Below are positions 38,315 to 48,942 of a DNA stretch of 64,000 nt, in pieces (the first letter of the stretch is position 1; every line of letters begins with the position of its first letter). The position numbers and the translations under genes were made by a program. The notes under the pieces were generated by a model. It ran no database searches and was not told where the DNA came from. It saw only the letters and a program-made list of their open reading frames with translations. Source of the DNA: Paraburkholderia solisilvae (lineage in GTDB: Bacteria; Pseudomonadota; Gammaproteobacteria; Burkholderiales; Burkholderiaceae). The stretch lies in assembly GCF_902859875.1 (NCBI RefSeq), contig NZ_CADIKF010000040.1, forward strand, positions 1-64,000, read 5' to 3'.

Positions 38315-38780
38315 GCGCAACGCGCGAATGTCCAAGCGCGGCCTCAATAACTATCCGTTATGTGTAGGCGACTATAGCCCCTTCCTATACGGCAAACATT
38401 AATCTTCACCGATCTGTTTGTGCCGCGATGGCTGCACGTCAAAGGGCGCAACCCGCACAATCTGTATGAGCATTGCCGACTGCACGTTCATTTGATCGGC
38501 AGGACGCTTGCCGACCGCCCCTATAACAATAGCTTATGGCGACGATGACTATAAGTCACTTCATTTATGTGCAGGAGCCGACGATACTGGCTCGAACTGA
38601 TCCAAATCGCATCACCACCGCAGACTTGTGGCTGCCGCCAAACCAGGGAGTGCTCAATGACCTCAGTGAGCATCGATTGCAGTAATAGTCTCGAGTTGTC
38701 CGGACGTCATCGTATTGTTGTATGCGCACGCCGCAGCGCGGTGTCGTTCGAGCAGCCCGAAGAAAATCCTGGTGGGGCAA
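38315..38780. pseudogene. Decayed duplicate of the LysR/panE divergent region
   Basis: This stretch aligns with about 36800-37270. It keeps the first codons of the LysR gene on the minus strand (reading LDIRALR before breaking off), both candidate operators, the block around GGCGACGATGACTATAAGTC, and then the start of a panE-like gene. The panE copy has lost about 36 bp covering the NADPH-binding glycine motif, but still encodes LSGRHRIVVCARRSA compared with LSGRHQIVVCARRNA in the intact gene. It then runs into the AEC transporter gene. No functional product is expected from the panE part. Confidence 0.75.
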
Positions 38781-38800
38781 CCTACCGATGTGCACGACCG

Positions 38801-39745
38801 ATGTTGACCACGCTCGAAATCCTGATTCCTGTCTTCGCATTGATCTTCGCCGGCTTTGGCTGCCGGCGACGCGATCTGCTCGGCCCGACGGCCGCCTCCG
38901 AACTGAACCGTTTCGTCGTGTGGCTCGCGCTGCCCGCGCTGCTGTTCGACTCGATGGCGCATTCCACCTGGCAACAGCTCGATCAGCCGGGCTTCGTTGC
39001 GACGTTCTCGGTTGCGTGCGTGGTGCCGTTTCTTGGCGTGCTGATCGTGCGGCTCGCGCAGGGACGGCATCTCGCCGACGCAAGCGTCGACGCGGTCGCG
39101 GCGTCGAATCCGAATACCGGTTATATCGGCTTTCCGCTCGCGTTTATCGTATTCGGCAATGCGGGCCTCACGCCGACGACGATCGCGACGATCATCGTCT
39201 CGTGCGTGCTGTTCGCCCTCGCGATCGTGCTCATCGAGGTCGGGTTGCAGACCGAGCGCGCGCCGCACAAGCTCGGCTTCAAGGTGCTGCGCTCTCTCGC
39301 AAAAAATCCGCTTATCGTTTCTCCGATCGCGGGCGTGCTCGTTGCGAGCGCGCATTGGACGATGCCGCACAGTGTCGAGACGTTCCTCAAGCTGCTGAGC
39401 GGCGCGGCGAGCCCATGCGCGCTCGTGAGCCTCGGGCTTTTTCTGGCGGAGAAGCGGCCAGTGGGCAACGGACGCAGTACATCGTTTGTATTCACGGCGA
39501 TCAAGCTGATCGTACAGCCAGCGTTCGCTTGGTGGATGGCGGCGCGAGCGTTTGCACTGCCAGCCGATACGGTCGGCGTCGCCGTGTTGCTAGCCGCGCT
39601 GCCGACGGGCACCGGGCCATACATGCTGGCGGAGTTCTATCAGCGTGAGGTGCACGTGACGTCGCAGACCATTCTATTTTCTACGGTCGCGTCACTTGTG
39701 ACGCTGTCGGTGCTATTGGCGATCATGCAGCGGCACGGGTTCTGA
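38801..39745 (+). CDS. AEC-family permease
   Basis: A 314-residue auxin-efflux-carrier family membrane protein with about ten hydrophobic segments. It starts MLTTLEILIPVFALIFAGFG and has family marks near ASNPNTGYIGFPLA and the central pro/gly-rich loop. Members carry small carboxylates such as malonate or malate, or are uncharacterised. The frame is open upstream through the duplicated panE start, but those codons are remnant DNA; ATG 38801 fits the family. It lies downstream of a copied LysR-type operator region, so it may have come under that regulator (inference). Confidence 0.87.
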   Translation: MLTTLEILIPVFALIFAGFGCRRRDLLGPTAASELNRFVVWLALPALLFDSMAHSTWQQLDQPGFVATFSVACVVPFLGVLIVRLAQGRHLADASVDAVAASNPNTGYIGFPLAFIVFGNAGLTPTTIATIIVSCVLFALAIVLIEVGLQTERAPHKLGFKVLRSLAKNPLIVSPIAGVLVASAHWTMPHSVETFLKLLSGAASPCALVSLGLFLAEKRPVGNGRSTSFVFTAIKLIVQPAFAWWMAARAFALPADTVGVAVLLAALPTGTGPYMLAEFYQREVHVTSQTILFSTVASLVTLSVLLAIMQRHGF

Positions 39746-39906
39746 TTTCTTTGAGCCACCGCAGGCAACATGGGCGGGCACGTCACAACGCCACCCTGGG
39801 CCTTAGCGGAAACGTTCCACGCGATACGGCCGGGGGCCGTAAACGGCGTGCCGCTGGTAATCATGTCGGCGTCATGTGATCCACTCATTTGCATTTTGAG
39901 GAAAAT

Positions 39907-40923
<1,017 letters not shown>

Positions 40924-40940
40924 TAGCGTTAGGACTTTTT

Positions 40941-41357
40941 TGTTCGAATATTCCGGATATCACCGAAGCGCGCTGGCGGAAACTGGTCTGGAATGTGCCG
41001 TTCAACGGTGTCGCCGCACTGCTGAAGACCGGTACAAGCTTGCTGACCGCGAATCCTGATAGCCAGAAGTTAGTGCTGACACTGATGCAGGAAGTGCTAC
41101 AAGCCGCACGCGCATGTGGATATCCGTTTTCCGAGGAAACACCGCAGCAACTGCTCGAAATGACCAAGTCCTTCGACGACTATCTGCCCAGTATGTATTT
41201 CGACCGCGTACTGCATCGCCCGATGGAACTCGAGGCAATGTACGAGGCCCCGATTAATGCAGCCCGTGCGGCCGGCTGTTCGTTGCCGGCGATCGACATG
41301 ATGCATCGGCTGCTTCGCGTGGTGGATGCAGGCGGCGTTGTGGAATCACGCTCCTAG
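40941..41357 (+). pseudogene. C-terminal fragment of a second ketopantoate reductase
   Basis: Directly after the ilvC stop, in another frame, about 138 codons encode the ApbA_C half of a ketopantoate reductase: ITEARWRKLVWNVPFNGVAA with the conserved Lys and Asn, then SMYFDRVLHRPMELEAMYEAP. No start codon or Rossmann domain precedes it, so the gene is truncated. It is more distant from the intact gene at 37140 than the 38650 remnant is, so the two remnants need not come from one gene. Confidence 0.85.
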
Positions 41358-41489
41358 CTGCTTGCACACAATATGGAATCATTGGTTGGCCTCGGATGCT
41401 TTACGGGTGTCGTCGGACTGATCGACCGCCGCTCCCATCCGTCGCCTTTCGCCGACATGGAAGTAAGGGAGCGCATATCAGGAGATGCA

Positions 41490-42752
41490 ATGAGTAAGAT
41501 CGATACGGCGAAGCCAACGGATGCCGCGCACACTATTTATTCCAGCGCGTTCGGCGACAACGGAGACAGAGACGTTGTCGTCGCGGCCGCCGCGCTGGTT
41601 CCGACGCTGCGTTCACGCGCAGCGGAAACCGAAGCGTTGTCAAAGCTTCCCGAGGCGACGGTCGTAGATTTTGAAAAGGCACGCCTCTTCGAGATGATGG
41701 TGCCGAAGATGTACGGTGGCCTTCAGTCGCCCTTCGGAACGTTCCTCGATACGCTGATGGAAATTGCGCGTGGCGATGGCTCGGTGGCGTGGGCACTGGG
41801 GCTGATTTGCACGGGCACGTGGATGGCCGCGACGATGTATCCGAAGCACGTGACCGACCAGGTGTTCGCGCAAGGTGCGAATTTCCGCACCGCTGGCGCG
41901 CTCGCGCCACGCAGGGCGAAAACGCGGCGTGTTGTCGGCGGCTACGTGATCGAAGATGGACTGTGGATGTACAACACGGGTATCTATCACGCGCAGTGGG
42001 GTCAGCTTGGCATTCCGCTGGTTAACGATGAGGGCAAGGTGGTCGACCGCGGCGCAGCGCTGATTCCGGTATCGGAAGTGAACCTGTTGAACGACTGGGA
42101 CACAATTGGCCTGCGCGGCAGCGGTAGCACAAGCGTTACGGTCAAGGATGTGTTTGTGCCGGACGAGCGGATCTCGTCGATGAGCCGAAACTTGCAGGAC
42201 GATTACGCCGGCATACACCTGCGTGGCGAAGCCATGTACCGGATGCCGATGGTGCCGGCGTTTGCGACGCGCCTGGTTTGTCCGATGCTTGGCATGGCGA
42301 AAGCAGCGGTCGAGCTTTTCATGGAAACGATCGGGACACGCGGCATCGCGTTCACGACCTACGAAAAGCAGGACGAGGCGACGGTCACGCACCTGCAGGT
42401 CGGCGAGGCGACTGCCAAGATCGATGCGGCGGAATCGATCATCAGGAATTCAATCCGCTTGCTGGACGAAAACGCGGCAAGCGGTGAACGAATGAGTGTG
42501 CAGCAGCGCGCACGGCTCTGGCGCGACGCTGGCCTCGCGAGCAAGTTGATCTGGGAAGCCGTGGACATGTTGGCGAGCGCGTCGGGCACCGCGTTCATCA
42601 ATCGGAATGCACCGATGAGCCGCATCTGGCACGACGTGCGGGTCGCCTACATGCACGGCGGCCTCTACGCCAACACTTTTTTCGAGTTATACGGGCGAGT
42701 GTCGGCGGGTAAGAAGCCAAACACGCTAATGCTGCCAGAATTGATCAGCTGA
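41490..42752 (+). CDS. Acyl-CoA-dehydrogenase-fold flavoprotein (possible two-component monooxygenase)
   Basis: A 420-residue protein with the three-part acyl-CoA dehydrogenase fold: N-terminal helices (VPTLRSRAAETEALSKLPEATV), a central beta domain (GLRGSGSTSVTVKDVFVPDERI), and a C-terminal four-helix bundle ending in a histidine- and Arg-containing segment (SRIWHDVRVAYMHGG). The sequence is closer to reduced-flavin-dependent hydroxylases (HsaA and HpaB-C2 types) than to true dehydrogenases, as it lacks an obvious catalytic glutamate context; this is judgement, not proof. No flavin reductase lies nearby. AGGAG precedes ATG 41490. Confidence 0.82.
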   Translation: MSKIDTAKPTDAAHTIYSSAFGDNGDRDVVVAAAALVPTLRSRAAETEALSKLPEATVVDFEKARLFEMMVPKMYGGLQSPFGTFLDTLMEIARGDGSVAWALGLICTGTWMAATMYPKHVTDQVFAQGANFRTAGALAPRRAKTRRVVGGYVIEDGLWMYNTGIYHAQWGQLGIPLVNDEGKVVDRGAALIPVSEVNLLNDWDTIGLRGSGSTSVTVKDVFVPDERISSMSRNLQDDYAGIHLRGEAMYRMPMVPAFATRLVCPMLGMAKAAVELFMETIGTRGIAFTTYEKQDEATVTHLQVGEATAKIDAAESIIRNSIRLLDENAASGERMSVQQRARLWRDAGLASKLIWEAVDMLASASGTAFINRNAPMSRIWHDVRVAYMHGGLYANTFFELYGRVSAGKKPNTLMLPELIS

Positions 42753-43074
42753 TTCGGGTGCGCGAGACCGCGTGATTGTCGGCCGTCTCTACCAGAAGGG
42801 GACCTACGTAACATCGCAACGCTTCGCCGTAAGCCGACATTCGTGCCCGAGGCGTCAAGGTCTGCAACGGGTCGATATGTGCCGGACGCGTCCGGCAGCG
42901 CGCGGCCATGAAGCGACGATCGCTCGACTGTGACGTCTGGCAGAACCTCGATGTATTTCGGAAATTTGATCCATAGAACGTCCGCTATCCACTTCGCTGC
43001 GGAATGTGCCAAAGGCGCGCGATAAACGCGGGTTCACTCGATTTGTCCGGCGACTCTCCTGCCGCCTCGACGGT
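42753..43074. other. Convergent gap with an 18-bp perfect palindrome
   Basis: This 322-bp gap lies between two converging genes. TGCCGGACGCGTCCGGCA at 42880-42897 is a perfect 18-bp palindrome without a T tract, so it is not a classical terminator. Open frames here lack family features and ribosome binding sites. Confidence 0.5.
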
Positions 43075-46000
43075 TCAGAATACGTATCGTAGTCCCGCAT
43101 TTGCCGCCCACCCATTCGATCCATACGAAACCAGCCTGTGCTGATAGACCGCATCAGCGAAGACAGAGAAACGCGGGGTGAACTGACCCGTGACGCCTCC
43201 GCCTACTTCCATAGCGGAGCCTTGCTTGCCGGTTCCGAACGGGAAGCCACCGATGGTGACGTTGCCGTCGCCCGTCAGGGGCTGCAGGAAATTGAACTTG
43301 AAGTATGGCGTGATGGGGTATTTGTCGAATTCCAGCGGCTGCGCCAACCTGAATCCGATACGAAGCAGCACGTCATCCTGGCCCCCCAGATCGGTATCGA
43401 TTCCGTCTATGTCCGTTTCGCGATTGAACGACAGATGCTGCCAGACGAGTTGTGCCTGCGGCTCGAAAAAGAGCCCCCCACTTGTCAACTGAAACGGATA
43501 GCCTGCTTCGAACGACAGGCCTACGGTAGTACCGCCCATATCGGAGACCTTGCCCTGCGCATCGGTCGAGACATGGCCGTCGAAGAGTCCGCCGAAAATG
43601 ATGCCGTCCGTGTACCACCCGGCGTTGGATTGAAATGTGGCCGTACCGTAGAACGTGTACCGGTTCGCATCGCCCTTGCTATTGCCGTCAACGGCGGAAG
43701 GTGTCCACCAGACGTGTCCAAACGCGGCCGCAAGCCCATAGCGCCACACGCCGTAGTCACCCTGTCGCCGCAAAACGCTTCCACCGAATTGCACGGCCGC
43801 CGTATCAATGTCGGTGTTAAATCCGAACGCATCAAAACTGCGGTTTGTTGTGTACCGGTACTGCCCGCCGTACGCGCGAACAAACGCTTCTGCCGGGGAA
43901 AGAGAAAATCCCGCGGAGGGAGGGCCGCCCGGTACGGACTGGTTGCTGTAGCGGATTTCGCCCAGCCTCTGGTGCAACGTGCTGATGTCGACCATTCCAG
44001 CCTGAAACAACGCGAGGGGTGCCGTGAGATAGGCGGCCACCTGAGGCGCGACGGCTGGACGGATATTGGGATCGGTGGGTTCAGCGGGCTGGTCCGGCGG
44101 CAGGTCTATCGGGCCTTCAGGTGTGGTGTACGTCGATTGCAGACGGAAGTCCCATGTGTTGCCTCCGCCGCGCGGGTCGGCCTGCGATGCCGCCGATGGT
44201 CCATGTTCCGCCGACGGTCCGTAGGCCGCCAGATGGTAGACAAACGGGTCGTCACCTGCGACGCCGGCGTTACCAAGGACAAATGCCCCGGAAGCCGACG
44301 AGCCGCCCACCTGAACGATCGAGATCCCTGAGGTGGAACTCGGGGTGCCGGTCAGGCCGATTGCCGGTCCTCCTTCCCCGTGCGGGTTGATCGTGACCGT
44401 GGTCGTGCCTGTTGCATTTCCGGATATCAGGAGCCGGTCGGTTTGCTGGTTAGACAGCGGCCCCCCTTCGTTGAGCACGGTACGGACGATGACCGTCGCG
44501 TCGGGCGCGTCCGCGTAGTTGCCCCGCACGATCAAGGCATTTCCCGGCGTGCCACCGTCGAGATTGACGACGCCCGAGTTGGCGAGGTCTCCCAGCAGGG
44601 TGAGCGACCCGCGTCCGTTACCCTGAAAATCTGGCAGCGCGTTTGCGACGGCAATCGTGCCGGCGTTCATGACGTTGCCTGCCACAGTGCCGTAGCCGCC
44701 GAGTGTCGCACCTGACTGCACCGTGAGCTGGCTGGTGCCCGACAATGCCGCGCTGCTGTTTGGCGCGTTGCCGACGGCCAGTGTGCCGCCTGATATCGTG
44801 GTGGCTCCTGTGTAGGGATTGGTCGCGGTAAGCGTCAACACGCCCGCGCCAGTCTTGTTGAGGGCGCCGTTGCCCGACAGCACGCCTGTCCATGTTGCGC
44901 CGAGGCCATTGGTGTCAATGGTCGATGTGCCGCCGGCGAGGGTCGCATTCACGTCGGTCGTGAGCGGGGTGCCGAGCACCTGTATCGTTCCGCCGCCGAG
45001 ATTGAACGCATAGGTGCCGCCAGCACTGCCTCCGGCCGGGTAGTTGTGCGTGAGCGAATTACCGCCGATCTGCAGAACGCCCCCCGACAGGTTATAGGTA
45101 CCGTTGCCCGTGCCGGAGAGATACAGCCTCGCGTTGTTCGCAATCGTCAGCGTGCCGCCGGTCTGATTGACCGTGCCGGTACCCGCAGCGGAGTTGTCGC
45201 CGATGATAAAAGTCGTGTTGCCTCCACTTCCTCCATTGACCGACATCTGCCCGCCGCTGATGTTCAGCGTGCCGGTGCCCGATGTGCGGCCAAGAATCAC
45301 GAAGCCGGGGCCATTGAAAGTCAGGGCGCCGCCGGAGATAGCATAAGTGCCGGTGCCGCTCTGGTTGCCGATGGTAAGCGCGGCGCAATGGGCAACATCA
45401 CCGCAACCCGCCTGGATCACCACCGCGCCATTCGTTTGCGTCACTGTGCCGATACCGGTAAAAGAACCTACCGTGAGGCTCGTATCCAGGGTAAGCGTAC
45501 CCCCGCTTACTGCGAGATTTCCGTTATTTCCGAAGCCCGGTACTGGGACACCGACTGTCAGTGCGCTGATGCGCGTATTACCGCTGGTCTGCGCGAGTGT
45601 GCCTCCCGCGACGACCACTTCTCCGCCCGTGCCAGCGGCGCCGTTAGTGACCGCACCGGCGATGGTGGCGCCGTCGATCGTGAGTGTGCCGTTGCCGACC
45701 TTGACCAACGTTCCGTGCGGACTGGTGTTGGGGTCCCACGAGTTTCCGGCATTGACGATCGTTCCTGAGAAGTTCTGATTACTGTTGTCGACTCCCACAA
45801 CCAGCGCTTTGTTGCCGCTGTTTATTGTGCCGGTGCCGGACAGATTCAGCAGGCCGACGCCAGATACAGTGGTAGTGGGAATAGTGCCGGCGCCGGACAG
45901 ATCGAACGTGCTTCCCGCGTGAATATTCAGTCCGAAGGCGAAGACGCCACCGCCATTCGTGAGCGTCAGCGTGCCAGTCCCGCCATTACCAAGTTCAATC

Positions 46001-46299
46001 ATCGGATTCGCACCGACGCCAGTCAGCAGGACGTTGCTCCCAGTGACAATAAGGATGCCGCTTCCCGAACTTCCCACCGTTATCTGGTTATACGAAGCGT
46101 TTGCACTTATGGTCTGGGTGCCATTGTTGACTATCAGTTGTTGGGCCGAAACGGGTAATGCAGCCAGCAATTCGGCGCCAAAAAGCGTTGCAACGGCAAT
46201 GCTTACATGTCGGCGTCGGCGGTGAAGAAAGTGAGGCCGTATTACGTCGATGCGCTTCGCTGCGCGTGTCGCGCGCGCGCGGGCAGGCTTCCTGGACAT
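43075..46299 (-). CDS. Type V autotransporter (adhesin-like)
   Basis: A 1074-residue classical autotransporter. A long basic N-terminal extension precedes the signal sequence (VSIAVATLFGAELLAALPVSA, cleavage near residue 52). The passenger (about residues 55-800) is Gly/Thr/Asn/Ser-rich with beta-helix repeats such as GTGTLTLTNGG and one PATR-type repeat (LNKTGAGVLTLTATNPYTGA with GGTLAVGN). The C-terminal 270 residues form the translocator barrel, starting about VDISTLHQRLGEIRY and ending LRYVF. Only two cysteines occur, close together (AGCGDVAHCA). No catalytic triad is apparent, so an adhesin role is likelier than a protease. Confidence 0.92.
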   Translation of the reverse strand: MSRKPARARATRAAKRIDVIRPHFLHRRRRHVSIAVATLFGAELLAALPVSAQQLIVNNGTQTISANASYNQITVGSSGSGILIVTGSNVLLTGVGANPMIELGNGGTGTLTLTNGGGVFAFGLNIHAGSTFDLSGAGTIPTTTVSGVGLLNLSGTGTINSGNKALVVGVDNSNQNFSGTIVNAGNSWDPNTSPHGTLVKVGNGTLTIDGATIAGAVTNGAAGTGGEVVVAGGTLAQTSGNTRISALTVGVPVPGFGNNGNLAVSGGTLTLDTSLTVGSFTGIGTVTQTNGAVVIQAGCGDVAHCAALTIGNQSGTGTYAISGGALTFNGPGFVILGRTSGTGTLNISGGQMSVNGGSGGNTTFIIGDNSAAGTGTVNQTGGTLTIANNARLYLSGTGNGTYNLSGGVLQIGGNSLTHNYPAGGSAGGTYAFNLGGGTIQVLGTPLTTDVNATLAGGTSTIDTNGLGATWTGVLSGNGALNKTGAGVLTLTATNPYTGATTISGGTLAVGNAPNSSAALSGTSQLTVQSGATLGGYGTVAGNVMNAGTIAVANALPDFQGNGRGSLTLLGDLANSGVVNLDGGTPGNALIVRGNYADAPDATVIVRTVLNEGGPLSNQQTDRLLISGNATGTTTVTINPHGEGGPAIGLTGTPSSTSGISIVQVGGSSASGAFVLGNAGVAGDDPFVYHLAAYGPSAEHGPSAASQADPRGGGNTWDFRLQSTYTTPEGPIDLPPDQPAEPTDPNIRPAVAPQVAAYLTAPLALFQAGMVDISTLHQRLGEIRYSNQSVPGGPPSAGFSLSPAEAFVRAYGGQYRYTTNRSFDAFGFNTDIDTAAVQFGGSVLRRQGDYGVWRYGLAAAFGHVWWTPSAVDGNSKGDANRYTFYGTATFQSNAGWYTDGIIFGGLFDGHVSTDAQGKVSDMGGTTVGLSFEAGYPFQLTSGGLFFEPQAQLVWQHLSFNRETDIDGIDTDLGGQDDVLLRIGFRLAQPLEFDKYPITPYFKFNFLQPLTGDGNVTIGGFPFGTGKQGSAMEVGGGVTGQFTPRFSVFADAVYQHRLVSYGSNGWAANAGLRYVF

Positions 46300-46431
46300 A
46301 CCTTCCTCCGCTGGTCAGGGAGTCGGAGTTGCCTCAAAGATGAACACAGATTGCTAAGCCACCCAGGCCGCGGTGGGATAAGACGGGACATACTGGTCCG
46401 GCGGGGTTCATTTCAGGCCGGACGGGCGATG

Positions 46432-46464
46432 AGCGCCGACGACGGTACCCGGCGCTTCTTTTTT
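46432..46464 (+). terminator. Isolated rho-independent terminator
   Basis: AGCGCCG (46432-46438) pairs with CGGCGCT (46450-46456) and is followed by TCTTTTTT. No rightward gene precedes it within 3 kb, since the autotransporter is transcribed the other way. It may end a small RNA that starts near 46380. Confidence 0.6.
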
Positions 46465-47047
46465 GTGAATGGCGTCGATTTGCGCGGCGAGCACAAATTT
46501 GTGTCTTACAACGGGTGCAATTGAGAAGGGCCGTTACGGAAATGTGATATGAAAAGACAATAGTCAATCAAGCGCCGCTGGACAAGTGTATTCGCCAACG
46601 TCATAAGGATTGCAAACAAAAATTGGGAAAACTGTCCAGTTGGGCATTGAAACGCATGACTGCGCGGACGTCTGTTTACGCGTCACTGTAGAAAGGCAAA
46701 ATTTTGTCGGTCGTGAGATATGAGTACATTCACCGGGCTCGATTGCGGGCAATTTCGCATCCGGCGCAGCCGATCCGCGACTCGAATGACCGTAGCACCC
46801 AGGGAAAGCAGTCTGACGCCTCGTACCTGTCGAGCTTCGGCAATGGGTCGACTACCGCCGGTCACCTTCGGCAAATACCGGCCATTAGGAGACGGTCACC
46901 GGGCGAGATTGAGCGGCCGCTCCCGCGCGTTGAGCGGCCGTCAACAGGCGTCGCACCTTGGTCGCAACCGACACTTCGAGTGCCCGTTAGCAAACGGGCA
47001 ACGGAAACGCTCCCGATACGATTAGTAATGCTGTGCTGTGCTGTGCT

Positions 47048-47232
47048 GGGTCGCGGCGTCCGGCACAACATCACGAGCGTTCATCTATTCGACGAGATGG
47101 TCTTGAGTCCCATCGGCTATTCTCGCCGTTCACGTCTTTCGATAGCGCAAGTCCGCAACGTCCATCTCGGTGTACGGCGAATTGGCGATTTTGACCCGTT
47201 GCTGCCTCGGAAAGCAGACCTTTTGGCGAGCT
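47048..47232 (-). repeat. Dispersed repeat, copy 1, carrying a dead small gene
   Basis: About nine in ten bases match 60974-61160 in the same orientation. On the minus strand copy 2 starts an intact 68-codon gene (MADGTKEHFIEEMNARD). Here the ATG is changed to ATA and a TAG follows eleven codons later (IADGTQDHLVE stop), so this copy cannot make the protein. The conserved upstream 110 bp probably include its promoter. Confidence 0.75.
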
Positions 47233-47343
47233 TCGGAGGCCAACGCGTTGATAATAAAGACGAGGATTACGTAATAAACATTCAATCGCCGGTTGATCCT
47301 GGCTAATGCCGTCTCGCCAGGGAAGGAACGCGGGAGGCTCACT

Positions 47344-48942
47344 TCAAGGCTGAACCTTATACGGTGGGAATGCAGAGAGGCGTGGATCGTCCACCGCGCC
47401 ACCGACGGTGAAGTGATACAGGCTCTGCCAGGCGTGGTCCTTCACTCCGAGCAGTGTGTGCATTTCATCATCAAAAAAGCAGCCAACCCCCGTGGCACGC
47501 ACTCCGGCGGCTTCGGCTTCGAGATAGAGAGCCTGGCCGAGAATGCCGCATTCCCAGTAGAGGTGGCGATAACGCCATGGTTGCTTCAAGGCGATTTCGA
47601 ATCTCGCGATCATTCCCAGCGCAAAGCAGGAGTCGGCGGCAATATCCTGGTGGCAGCAAATCAACTTTGCCACGGCGCGCAAATCGTAAGGCAGTAGAAA
47701 ATAGAGCGGCAAATAGTCCGGCCCGGTCTTCTTCCACAGCCATTCCGGACGCAGAGTCTGCTTGAGAACCGGCAGCGCTCCGGGATCTCTCACGAGCATA
47801 TACAGGCCCGGCTCCAGGCCGTCGACGCGGTGTACAAATAGCGCCGCATGCACTGCCGCAGGGGATATCAGTGAATTCCACGGGGGCGTGTCGCGACGCG
47901 GCAACAGGCACCCCAACATGCTGAAAAAGGCCGCGTTGGCGATGTGCGTCGTACCATCGAAATTCACCGCGCTACGACGCTGCCGGGCGATCCGGGCAAA
48001 GCGGAGATCAAGGGCGGGCTTCGCGGGCGACGGGCGCAATTCTGGAGTCGGCGAAGTCGGTTCGGGAGTACGGGCCTTGTGTGTTGCTCGACGGATCGAA
48101 TCAATATCCGGCCACTTCACATGTCCCGAGCTCAGCTGATTCGCGCGTCCGTACCACTGTGCCTTATCCAAAGCGGTCAGCATGCGCCCAAGATCAGGCC
48201 GCCATCCAGGATTGCCGATCCAGAGCAAAACATCTGGCGCCTCTGCCTCGGCGTCCACGAAATCTTCGCTGCGGTCCGATCCAAGCAAGTTGGCCAGTGC
48301 ATCATCGGCAGCCGCCTCTACCAGCCGCGTCTGCCAGCCGAGCGCAGCCGCTGCGTAACTCAGCGCAGCAATAACATGGCCGCAATCCTGCTGGCAGTAG
48401 CGCCAGCCACGCATACCGTATTTCCACGCCTCGCGCCAGTGGATCGAGCTTATGCCGAGCAGGACACCGCTGTCCGAAAACGCCTCAGTCCATCGCGGAT
48501 CTTCCACTGCAGCGCGATGCTCAAGCGCATGATGCCGACTCAGGTAGTGGTAGACGCCTCCGGACAAGCCGGGCAGACCCGGGCACAGAAGATACCCCTC
48601 GGTCGGATGCAGGTTTCCGCTCGAAGGGTTGCAGCGCAGTGCCCACCGCTGGGCGTCATGGGATTTCCACGCCGACAGGCCGAGGGAAAGCTCGAACAGG
48701 ATCCCCAGACTGGATAGATCGAATGCGTGCGCGGGCGGCAGGGTGCCACAGCGCAACGCGTTGTAGCGTGTGGCCAGTTTATCCGCGGCTAACGGCAGAC
48801 CTACGCGCGGTGCGCCGTGAAACACCCGGAAGGGATCCGGCTGGGTTGTCCAGTCGAGCCTCCCGGGGCCAGGAGCATAGAAGTTGACGTGGTGCTTGCT
48901 GCGTTCGTGATATTCAAGCAGCGCATACGTTAACCGGTCCAT
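47344..48942 (-). CDS. SagB/ThcOx-type double-domain nitroreductase-family oxidoreductase
   Basis: A 532-residue protein with two tandem nitroreductase-like halves. The N-terminal half carries WALRCNPSSGNLHPTEGYLL, the typical flavin-contact region of SagB-type dehydrogenases, followed by WKYGMRGWRYCQQDCGH. The C-terminal half begins IARQRRSAVNFDG and ends FFDDEMHTLLGVKDHAWQSL. SagB enzymes use FMN to oxidise azolines in ribosomal peptides, but no cyclodehydratase or precursor gene is nearby, so the role here is probably different. GAGGGG precedes ATG 48942. Similar stand-alone genes occur in stress and low-oxygen loci. Confidence 0.87.
   Translation of the reverse strand: MDRLTYALLEYHERSKHHVNFYAPGPGRLDWTTQPDPFRVFHGAPRVGLPLAADKLATRYNALRCGTLPPAHAFDLSSLGILFELSLGLSAWKSHDAQRWALRCNPSSGNLHPTEGYLLCPGLPGLSGGVYHYLSRHHALEHRAAVEDPRWTEAFSDSGVLLGISSIHWREAWKYGMRGWRYCQQDCGHVIAALSYAAAALGWQTRLVEAAADDALANLLGSDRSEDFVDAEAEAPDVLLWIGNPGWRPDLGRMLTALDKAQWYGRANQLSSGHVKWPDIDSIRRATHKARTPEPTSPTPELRPSPAKPALDLRFARIARQRRSAVNFDGTTHIANAAFFSMLGCLLPRRDTPPWNSLISPAAVHAALFVHRVDGLEPGLYMLVRDPGALPVLKQTLRPEWLWKKTGPDYLPLYFLLPYDLRAVAKLICCHQDIAADSCFALGMIARFEIALKQPWRYRHLYWECGILGQALYLEAEAAGVRATGVGCFFDDEMHTLLGVKDHAWQSLYHFTVGGAVDDPRLSAFPPYKVQP

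Larger units (their letters stand above)
46300..47343. other. Gene-poor kilobase between the autotransporter and the SagB-like gene
   Basis: No frame here is convincing. It holds an isolated rightward hairpin terminator (46432-46464), a short TGCTG run (47030-47046), and one copy of a 185-bp dispersed repeat (47048-47232) carrying a broken small gene. A weak promoter-like pair TTGAGA (46521) and TGATAT (46545) has no gene behind it. Confidence 0.4.

Noticed and set aside
45046..45768. Plus-strand frames opposite the autotransporter gene
   Set aside because: They follow from the Gly/Thr-rich repeats of the passenger domain read backwards.
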